Below are positions 33,633 to 42,050 of a DNA stretch of 64,000 nucleotides, one piece after another. Position numbers and translations under genes: made by a program. The notes beneath the pieces are model-generated. The model did not search any database. It was given only the letters and a program-made list of their open reading frames with translations, and was not told where the DNA came from. Position 1 is the first letter of the stretch; each line of letters opens with the position of its first letter. Source of the DNA: Siderastrea radians (taxonomy: Eukaryota > Cnidaria > Anthozoa > Scleractinia > Rhizangiidae); contig OZ024890.1 of assembly GCA_964017195.1 (NCBI GenBank), positions 52,289,841 to 52,353,840 on the forward strand, given 5' to 3'.

Positions 33633-35019
33633 AGTCAAACTCATCAATCTGCTACAAATTGAATCTCTGCCATTAAACGTCGATCATGCTCGTAAAGTGA
33701 CGCAAACAGATCAGATTTTGTCTCGCGTGTTACAATACACGATGACAGGTTGGCCTGATGAGCAGACCGCACCGGAAATCACGCAGTATTTCAACAAACG
33801 TCACGAGATCACGGTCGAAGATGGTTGTTTGTTATGGGGAATTCGCCTGATAGTCCCTCCACAACTTCGAAAACGTGTGTTATACGAATTACACACAGGG
33901 CATCCCGGAATAGTCAGAATGAAGTCACTCGCACGACTTCACGTCTGGTGGCTGAACCTCGACAAAGACATAGCCACGGTTGTTCAGGGATGTGACAATT
34001 GCCAAAAGTCACGCAACAAGCCACAGCAGGCACCCTTACACCCGTGGGATTGGCCGAAAATGCCATGGCAGAGGATTTACATTGATTTCGCAGGACCGTT
34101 CATGGGAAAAATGTTCTTTATTGTCGTCGATAGTCATTCTAAGTGGCTAGAAGTAGTATTGATGCACAGCATCACGAGTGAAGCAACGATCGAGAAACTT
34201 CGAGAAATGTTCGTTTGGTACGGCATTCCACAGCAACTAGTAAGTGATAACGGTCCCCAAGTCACTTCACAAGAGTTTTCTGATTTTACAAAGGCAAATG
34301 GCCTCAAACACACGCTTGTTGCTCCGTATCACCCTTGTTCAAATGGCCAAGCGGAACGTTTTGTTCAAACATTTAAGCAATTTTTTAAGGCAGAGGGGAG
34401 CAACTCGATTAAGCAAAGTTTAGCTCGATTTCTGTTTAGTTACAGAAAAACACCAAATAGCATGACAGGTCAAACACCCGCTGAGTTATTTTTGAATCGC
34501 AGATTAAAAATGAGATTAGATTTATTGCGCCCCGATCTCCGTCGAAAAGTGTTTGACAAGCAAGTCGAGCAGAAATTCAGACATGACAAAGTCAGCAAGG
34601 AACGAGAGTTCTCACACGGAGAACAAATTCTAGTGCAAAACTTTAGAGGAGAGCCCAGATGGCTGGAGAGCACTGTTGCGGAACAAACAGGTCCTGTCTC
34701 CTATAAAGTTCTCGTTGAAGACCAACTTTGGAAACGTCACATTGACCAGATGCACAAGAAACATGCACATTTTATGGATCGCACCACAGATCTTAGTGTT
34801 ACCGCTCCAAGCCATGCGGTCAATGAAGACAACGTTGACGTCGAGCCAACAACACATCCGCGCACGGAAACTGCTACAGGAGAACCAACCAAAGCTCAAA
34901 GCAGCAAAAATAGCAGCGATGCGACAGCACAAGCGATTGCACCAGCGCAACCTCAAACCCAGCCACGCTATCCAACTCGAGAACACAAAGCTCCACAGCA
35001 TTTAGGTTTTGACACTTGA
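33589..35019 (+). CDS. Gypsy integrase
   Basis: An uninterrupted frame of 476 codons encodes the enzyme that joins retrotransposon cDNA to chromosomal DNA. The zinc domain is HTGHPG...CDNCQ. The catalytic core has D in YIDFAGPF, D in LVSDNGPQV and E in NGQAERFVQTF, all intact. The C-terminal domain includes WLESTVAEQTGPVSYKVL and a hydrophilic tail rich in T, A and Q. No chromodomain is evident. It is the best preserved part of the element; the start shown is only where the frame opens, since it was part of a polyprotein. Confidence 0.88.
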   Translation: MFIPFAHTHRQGVNEVKLINLLQIESLPLNVDHARKVTQTDQILSRVLQYTMTGWPDEQTAPEITQYFNKRHEITVEDGCLLWGIRLIVPPQLRKRVLYELHTGHPGIVRMKSLARLHVWWLNLDKDIATVVQGCDNCQKSRNKPQQAPLHPWDWPKMPWQRIYIDFAGPFMGKMFFIVVDSHSKWLEVVLMHSITSEATIEKLREMFVWYGIPQQLVSDNGPQVTSQEFSDFTKANGLKHTLVAPYHPCSNGQAERFVQTFKQFFKAEGSNSIKQSLARFLFSYRKTPNSMTGQTPAELFLNRRLKMRLDLLRPDLRRKVFDKQVEQKFRHDKVSKEREFSHGEQILVQNFRGEPRWLESTVAEQTGPVSYKVLVEDQLWKRHIDQMHKKHAHFMDRTTDLSVTAPSHAVNEDNVDVEPTTHPRTETATGEPTKAQSSKNSSDATAQAIAPAQPQTQPRYPTREHKAPQHLGFDT

Positions 35020-35050
35020 TAATACAGCAAAATATGATTTTTAGAATAAG

Positions 35051-35265
35051 TGTGGGGGAATGTAGTGTTCATTACTATTTTAGGATGAATTCCTTAGTCA
35101 TTAGATAAGTGATTATCATTGGATGGAATACCTTAACTGCAATCAGGTGATTATACCACTTGTAAATAGCTTTGAATGATTCAGTCTAATAAAGCAGCTG
35201 TGTGAAGCACTTGTCTGTCTTCAGTGTGTACTCTATAGTAGTACACCGAACCCAAGTACACAACA
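35051..35265 (+). repeat. Gypsy polypurine tract and 3' LTR
   Basis: The tract GTGGGGGAA (35052-35060) is followed by TGTAGTGTTC at 35061. The LTR ends ...GTACACAACA at 35265, giving 205 bp with TG...CA ends. AATAAA lies at 35188-35193 as a polyadenylation signal. There is no 5' partner in the window. Confidence 0.72.
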
Positions 35266-36046
35266 CTTCCCAACCATGTTTCTAAGGCGGTAGGATCAGT
35301 CATACAAGAGTGCAAAGACCTAACTGTTGGCCAGAAAGACAAGAAAAGAGCTTTTGACTTGTGATGCCTTATTATCATATTGTCTTCCCAGCTATGCGAA
35401 AAGGCTACACTAAAAGTGTACTGACACTCTTGCGCAGATGGCTGAGATCCTGTACAAGCCTGAGAGAGACAGATGTCCAAGGTTAACACTGAGATACCAC
35501 AACGTACGTTTCTATCATGCAATCCTCTGTTTTGAAGTTATTGGAACTCAGCCAACTACATTGACCTGTCGGAAACTGTGTGGAAAGTACTTCCACAACG
35601 TAGTGAGACATGCCCCAATTCAGCTGCGCATCATCAGTGGAGAATCTTCTAACACTGAAGACGAGGCAAGGTATTTTAACAGCATCAAGGGAATCACAAG
35701 GGAAACATCCTTGCATCAATTAAGCCACATAATTGGAAACATTTTGATCAGACTTCAAGCAAAAAAAATGTTCAGAGAGCTATTCGACACATGCAGAGAA
35801 GATCAAGAGACCTTTGTACAGCAGCTTGCAAAGAGCCTTCCTGATTTTCCTGACACCCTTTTCCCATCGTTTGTCCTGGAAAAGTACAATGGCAGGCTCA
35901 TTTGAAGAAAATAAGCGACTTCCTTTCCCGGACCAGGAAACTGGTGGGAATATGATGGTGAAAACGTCATCTTCCATGACTCCAAGGAGCACCAGAACTC
36001 CCATGTGAAAGGTCCCTTTTCACCACTTCAGACTTTTCCAGTCTCG
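35266..36046 (+). pseudogene. Uncharacterised cnidarian-type family, C-terminal part (right of the Gypsy insertion)
   Basis: The host frame resumes right after the LTR (LPNHVSKAVGS; GQKDKKRAFD), has a stop near 35363, and continues in the block 35438-35905 with EILYKPERDRCPRLTLRYHN, HAILCFEVIG, CGKYFHNVVRHAPIQLRIIS, ESSNTEDEARYFNSIKGITR and HIIGNILIRLQA. A frame change near 35885 leads to AHLKKISDFLSRTRK and EYDGENVIFHDSKEHQNSHV to about 36046. Together with 29854-31527 this would be a protein of roughly 600 residues or more. It is conserved-looking but without a domain name. The His-rich segments and RxIS/NTEDE motif may be part of an active site, by inference. Confidence 0.55.
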
Positions 36047-36282
36047 TATACCTAAACTTCGTGTGGAATATCCTCATATTTCTTTTTCAAATATCCCACA
36101 GCCCTATAATTTTTTCCTTCAGTATCCTGTATCCCTATAACCTTTTTGTGCCAATATCCCATACACTCATAAACCTTAATGGGACCTCTCTCATCTTCAG
36201 CCTAATCAAATGATCTAGTCACTATTCCAGTGAGAGGGTTTGAAAACTGGTTGATGTATTAGACCACAGATCACAATGTATT
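36047..36282. repeat. Degenerate ATATCCC-rich interspersed repeat
   Basis: TATCC or ATATCCC words recur at short intervals from about 36066 to 36165 (GGAATATCCTC, AATATCCCACAG, AGTATCCTGTATCCC, CAATATCCCATAC). This resembles a short interspersed repeat fragment. No gene is present. Confidence 0.4.
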
Positions 36283-37240
36283 ATGACTGAATCCCTTAAT
36301 GATGCTATTAGTTTACATTATTTTATTATCAGTCCAAAGAGTATCAATCGACATCACTTAAGAGATGATACAAGCCATGGTGAAGTTCTTGGAGAGGGTG
36401 TTTTTGGCATTTACTCAAAGAAGACCCACAGGGGAATTACAGTAGCTGTGAAGCAATTTAAAGACAACGTTCACCTCTCTCTTGTTAAACATGAGGCATC
36501 TATTCTTGCTAAAATGGAACACCCAAGTAATTATCAGTACTCCAACCAAGAGTGGCGAACAGCTGTAGTTAGAGTTGCAAATTTTATGAAATAGTTTCTG
36601 CATGTTGTTGAAAGTTAACTATTGTTCAGTCTTAAGAATCCAATAGTAGCTCATGTTTATTTTTGTTTTCTTTTTTTAAAATACAGAATTGCCTCTATTA
36701 TTTGGATGCTGTACCGAAGCCAAACCGTACCCTCTTATCACCCAGTTTCATGGCGTAGGGGGTCACTGTGTTACATTAAAGTGGCCAGTGCTGAAAAGTA
36801 CTAATTATCCCTAAAGCGAATGGTGCAGAATTATGTACGTGTACAGATGCTTTATACTTCATTCGTTCTAAGGAATACCTCCACAATGATTTAAAGGCTG
36901 ACAACGTAATTACAGATGGGGGCAATAACAGCTTACACCCTGTAATCATAGATTTTGGTAAATCTACAACAATAGCCAAAGGCAAAGTCTACCACCTGTC
37001 TCCAAGAGATCAGGAAAGGTGCAGAACATTTCACAAGCATATTGCCCCTGAAGTTGTAAGAGGAACTCACCCACAGCCTTAGGCTAGTGATGTTTATTTA
37101 TTTGGGCTTCTACTGTCTTTGCTGTGTAAGCACATTTAGTCATATGAGCCTCTTTGTAAATTAACATTTTCCTGTACAAATGGTACTCCAGAGAAAAGAC
37201 CCACAACACAGCAATTGGTAGCTGAGTTACAGTCACAATA
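36283..37240 (+). pseudogene. Protein kinase pseudogene (two exons)
   Basis: Exon 1 gives the glycine loop (LGEGVFGIYSKK), the ATP-binding Lys (VAVKQF) and the helix C Glu (KHEASIL), ending at MEHP with a donor at 36527 (phase 1). The acceptor (AATACAG, 36686) starts exon 2 in the matching phase with LPLLFGCCTEAKPYP. After frame changes and stops near 36800-36900 the catalytic loop follows as YLHNDLKADN, then VIIDFGKS, and HIAPEVVRGTHPQP with a stop before ASDVYLFG. The catalytic Asp and Asn and the DFG Asp are present, but HRD is HND. This resembles a kinase group expanded in cnidarians. It cannot give a full kinase. Confidence 0.78.
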
Positions 37241-37336
37241 AACCATTCAGTTATTTGAATTATGTAGAGTTTTTAAAACATTTTCCAAGCTTTGCTAGTG
37301 CATGATACCAATTTACATACATCACTGATCATTCTA

Positions 37337-37440
37337 CAGTCAAACCTCTATTAAGCGGCACATTTTTCAGGACTCTGGCAACTGACCCTGAATAGAGGGC
37401 AGCCACTTCCTGTAATTGGGTCTTTATATTTAGTGGTCAT
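37337..37440. repeat. Tigger/mariner-type terminal repeat fragment
   Basis: TA (37335-37336) is followed by CAGTCAAACCTCTATTAAGC, a phrase typical of pogo/Tigger-type ends (CAGT...ACCTC), and by ATAGAGGGC and CGCCTTTGGG words. The opposite end is not seen, so it is a partial MITE. Confidence 0.5.
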
Positions 37441-37836
37441 AAATTTTGTAGTTAACCACAGGCCGCCTTTGGGTTCTACCTGGTCTGTTTGCTTTTTCAC
37501 TGATATCAAATTTAGGGGTTGGGAGAGGAATGATGGCCTCTTTAATCAAGTCTCATTTGCATTGGTTGCATTGTATTTGATGAACAGCATTTTCATCCAG
37601 TTGCAACTTTCAATAAGGGTTCCTGTTCAGCAATTCCAGATAAATATCTTTGACTTTTCTTGCCACAGGATATAGTACACTTCATATCATCACAAAGTGG
37701 AGTACATTGTCAACCTAAATTGCAATGTTGCATTTGACGGATGTTTTATTTTGTCAAGATTGGATATGATGCTGTCTGCAAGTCTTGTTATTTGTCAGAG
37801 AGGACAACAGCTTCAGAAACTGGTGCAACATAGTCT

Positions 37837-38100
37837 CCACCACACACTGTAGATATAGGAACATTTAGGAATGGTGCAGTTAAAAGCTCTTCCTGTTATT
37901 AAGATGCCTCGTCTTTCAGTAGCAGGCCATCTGGATGGCCCAATTTGCATTGCCAGTGAGCCAACAGCTGCACCAAAACAGACGCATATTGTAGTATCCA
38001 CCACACACTGTAAACATAGGAACATTTAGAAATGATAAATTTTAAGGCTCTGCCCGTTTTCAAGATGTTCCATCCTTCCTTTCAACAACAGGCTGTCAGG
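37837..38100. repeat. Direct repeat with 161-bp period
   Basis: CCACCACACACTGTAGATAT at 37837 recurs as CCACCACACACTGTAAACAT at 37998. Similarity continues through GGAACATTTAG, GCTCT and CAGGC to the end of the second copy. Two diverged tandem copies; no coding content. Confidence 0.7.
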
Positions 38101-39354
38101 GTGTTTAGTTCTTAAACAAATAAACCAAAAGGATTTCGTCTGGATTGAAGCAGTAAGCTTAATTATTATAAGTTTTTATAGGACACAGACAAAAAAAATA
38201 TTACCAAATCAATATCAATTTTTATACAGTATGATCTTTAAGATATAACACATTCCAGTGACATAGTGTGGTACATTTTCCTCTAATTTGGTAGTCCTCT
38301 GGGTGAAACTAGAATAAAACTGAAAGACTTGGCACGAGCTAGCACTAAAAGTTAACAGATCAGAGATATTGGGACAGCAAACAGTAGTTTGATAGGTTCA
38401 ATCAGGACAAACTTTCTGCAGTGTTTTCCAGTAAATGGTCCTTTACTTGAACGTGAGAAACTCTTCTCCGTGCCCGCAAGCTTGGTGGCGGATTTACTGC
38501 CAGATTTTACATGCAAAGAACCCGAGTTTTCGATAAACAATGTAAACGTTTTTCCGCGCAGAACTAGCTAGGCTGTTTAGAACCTGTCCAGTGAGACAAT
38601 GTCCCCAAGGGCTTTTACATTTTCCTTTGACCTATCGCTGTCGTTTTCCCCCTCCCTTTTCGACTTCACCTCGCCCAGACTCTGCCCGCAAAAACAAAAG
38701 GATTCATTGTTATCAAATGACCTGCAAATAAGTGACCGAATATTCTACAATTTGGCAGATTTTATAAAAAGTTTAAATCTCAAATAGCTTAATTTTGTCA
38801 CTTCAAAACATTGCATTGTTATTCTGCTCTCCTGGGCAAGATCTCTAATAAACCCATACATCAATTACGCAAATATGTATATTATGACATTGTTTTTCTT
38901 TGGGCATCATGTTTTCTTTCAGACTTTCAGAACAAAGTGTATGCATATTATTACATAGGCGTACACTAAAATCTTACCCTGTTGTGTAAGGTTAAGTGTG
39001 CTACATACGTGATGGTGCCACATTTTTGGCAGACCTCTCACTGTTCCTAGAATGTCAATGTACCTACGTTCACCCACTCCATAAAATTTTGGATTTATCA
39101 GGTAAATTGGCCACCATAAAGAGATTGAAAGCTGATGTTTCGAGGGTTAGCCAATCAAAGAATTGTGGGTTAATTGCACTTCGTTTATATGGAGAGGTGG
39201 AGCTACGCTATTGGTAGGAACATGGCAACGTGAAAAACAAGAATAAACTAGTTGAATGAAAAGCATTTGTTGATACCGTGGGGATTAAGTGTGCCGATTT
39301 GAAAAATGAATTTTTTTCTAGATTTTTTACGGCTTTCCGTGTTACCCTGGTGTA
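38101..39354. other. Non-coding stretch
   Basis: No gene is supported. ORFs at 38389-38571, 38599-38787 and 38996-39217 have no domain or splice support. Confidence 0.4.
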
Positions 39355-39580
39355 GGGAAAGGCCACAGAACATCATGCGTTGGTTAGAATGATTAGGGAG
39401 ATTGAAATGTCGGGCGACTGGTTTGGATGCTTCCTTGTCATTTCTTTCAACGTCTCGTAGGTGTTCGCGGAAGGGTCACCTAGTCTCCTCCCTGTTTCAC
39501 TAATGTACCTTTCAACGTCCCGTAGGTGTTCATGGAAACGGCCGGAATTCTATCAGATACAGGGGGTTCTACTCTGTGAA
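39355..39580 (-). pseudogene. GIY-YIG-like endonuclease fragment of a Penelope-type retroelement
   Basis: Read on the minus strand, the sequence encodes YISETGRRLGD, then after a one-base shift PFREHLRDVERNDKEASKPV and ARHFNLPNHSNQ. This is the pattern of the GIY-YIG nuclease region that follows reverse transcriptase in Penelope-like elements (ETGRRL...FREH...HFN...H). A short segment coding EHLRDVE occurs twice, once on each side of the ETGRRL motif, so the fragment contains a small internal duplication. The reverse transcriptase is not present. The fragment is too short to be active. Confidence 0.6.
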
Positions 39581-40016
39581 ACACCCTCAAAAAGGCATAT
39601 CAAGTTACTCGTAAATTAGAGCATTTTAAAGAAAAGCTAACGAAAAATACTAAGCTACTGGAAAAATCGATTTCCACAAAGAGTAGTGTGTGCTCTCCAA
39701 CAAGAACATTAACTTTTATTATTAATATTTTTAAGAGCTGATACAGTTTGCATCATTTATTTACTTATCACTTATATATTTATTCATTTTCATATGCTTT
39801 TCATGATTTATACTGGTAGACATACTTTTCAATTGTAACAATTCTAGCTTCCATCGTTCACGATTTTACCATTTTACTGTTTCAACATTCTTACATATTT
39901 TATATGCTTTTACCATTTAATTTATAACGAATTGATAGCGCAGGTCCACATCAGCCTCTGGCTGCCATCTTTAACCTGTGTTAACAACTGAAGTATGTCT
40001 ATGTCTATGTCCACCC
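39581..40016. other. AT-rich non-coding stretch
   Basis: No repeat structure or gene is recognised. It is rich in TTTA and ends in (TATGTC)n-like sequence near 39990-40010. Confidence 0.35.
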
Positions 40017-41202
40017 TCACCGAACAGAACAGCTGATTGCTAGTCTGGTGGAGAAAGGCCATAATGTTTATTTTGGAGGAATCGCCGGTTCAGGGAAAAC
40101 CTTTCTGGCAAAGCATGTTGTAACAGGTATTGCCTGTACATTGTATGGATGCATTCCAGCACAAACCATTCACTCATCTGTTGTGATTGGACAGTGCCGT
40201 GGTACGAAGGAACATCTTCTTTCAAATGTGTTATCAAATGAATGTTGCGTAGGGAGGTCGAGGAGCACGGAGGCACTATGTATCGATGAAATTTCGATGT
40301 TGAGCAAAAGAGGATTTCAAACAATTAATCACGTATCTCAGAACATTTGCAATTCAGAGTTAGCTTCTGGTGGTCTGCACGTTGTGGCATTTGGAGATTT
40401 CCTACAATTGACTCCAGTGCCAAGTGCTATCGATGATGGAAGATATGCATTTCAAAGTATCTTATGGGATGCGACCTTTCCTCATCAAGTTATCCTTGAT
40501 GAAAATTTCCGTGCAAAAGATGACCAGGAACTTGTGAATCTTCTCAGGGAATTTCAAAAGACCAGTGTAGCAAAAAGTCACTGAATTTAATCAGAACCCT
40601 GGGTCAACCATTGAATCCATCAGATTTCAACCTTCCTTATGTCCCGCAACTCTGTGCATTGAATGAAGACATAGACTACGCAAACATTAGCATTTCAGAT
40701 CGTCTGCCTGGAAATGAAGTAGTTTTTCAGACATTTGATGTTGGAGACAAGCGCGTACTGAACAGAGATCTCATTGACAAAGAAAAGTTAGCACAAAATC
40801 GGTGCCAAAGTGATGTTGATATTCAATATTATTCGAATTAAAAATGGTGTTCGTGGTGAGGCTGTGTGACCTTTGCCAATGGATTGACTGTGTTTGCGGA
40901 TCATGTGACTTTGCCTGTCCATCACAGGAATTATCCTACTAGAGTCATTTATACAAGAACCAACTTCAGCTGAAGCTACAGCATGGGCAATGACAGTGCA
41001 TAAGTGTCAAGGACAAACCCTTGATGCTGCTGAAGTGCATTGTGGGAAGGAATTTGCCTCAGGTCATTTGTGTGTTGCCTTATCAAGGGTCAGAAGCAAA
41101 GAGCGAATGTGTGTATCGGGGTTTAATAAAAGAAATCTTCCACTTCCAAAAGAGCAGAACGTGTGCCATTTATATAGCACTTTCAGTGACTGGTTTCTAT
41201 GA
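40017..41202 (+). pseudogene. PIF1-like DNA helicase
   Basis: PIF1 helicases unwind DNA using ATP. The frame opens before 40048 with TEQLIASLVEKGHNVYFGG; an acceptor CACCGAACAG is possible at 40029. Motif I is GIAGSGKTFL, motif II is CIDEISML, motif III is FGDFLQLTPV, followed by LDENFRAKDDQELVNLL. A stop at 40584 and a frame change precede a second block (40611-40841), and another shift precedes VTFANGLTVFADHVTL near 40870. Motif V is TVHKCQGQTLD and motif VI is LCVALSRVRS, ending at 41202. Unlike the Helitron copy at 27720, both Walker motifs are intact. It is not visibly fused to a Rep domain. Three frame breaks make it a pseudogene unless sequencing errors explain them. Confidence 0.8.
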
Positions 41203-42050
41203 CAATGTGATAAAACACTATAATTGGTGCCGCGTTCACCACGAAATCGTCTAAGTTCTTAGATTGTCACATTGTCTTGGATGAAAACAAATGGCCTTTG
41301 TCGCATTTAATTCCCATCTTTCAAGTAATTCGTTTTCATTGACTAACCTGACCTAATGATATGTCTCGGGTGTCTCTATAAAATGTTTAATTCAAGGCCA
41401 GTTTACACCACAAGCATTCTGGACATGGCAACAGTGCTTAGATTTGTGGTCCACTAACATTCCTTTTATACAACAAATTTTTTTCGGATTAAAGTCCAGC
41501 TAAATTTTTGATGGGCACTTCTAAGACAAAGAAGGGCATCCCGAAATTGTCAGTGGTTGCACAAAAATTTTCAGAATAAACTCTATTTACTGTACAACCG
41601 TGATTCTTAAATGTTCGACACTACTTGGACACTACAGCGACAGTACGCGAAGGTGAAATGTTGCTGTGGTATTTCATGAAGAAACGAAGAGCTGTCATAC
41701 AGGGCTGCATTGGTAACAGTCCAGCAGCCAGGCATTAAAGATGTTTGGGCCTATCCACTAGTGTTATCCTACAACAACGAACTATGGTAACGAATCTTTT
41801 GAGTATCCAGAGCCACCTTTATCTATCTGACTGTCGTCCATTCATTCCACAAACTTTCTACTCAGAAGACGTTGAAACTGGGGTGATGAAATAATCTTAA
41901 AAAGTCACATTGGTTTGTAATCCTAAGCTTTTCAGCTGTCAGTTAATAAATAAAGGATTTGGTCAAAGAAATCACGTTTACGTTTGAGACCTGCACAGAA
42001 ACATTTTCTCTGATTGTATGTGAAACACCTAGACTAGTTTTTCAAGAACA
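41203..42050. other. Non-coding stretch
   Basis: Nothing recognisable between the PIF1-like gene and the TTAA target of the next transposon. Confidence 0.4.

Larger units (their letters stand above)
31528..35265 (+). mobile_element. 5'-truncated Ty3/Gypsy LTR retrotransposon
   Basis: This is one Gypsy element in sense orientation, with gag end, protease, reverse transcriptase, RNase H, integrase and a 3' LTR. It lacks the 5' LTR and most of gag: the sequence changes from host coding (NNLLEE) straight into gag-like sequence near 31528. The right border is the LTR end at 35265, after which the host gene resumes with LPNHVSKAVGS. The pol genes carry at least three frame breaks, so it is inactive. 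Confidence 0.88.
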
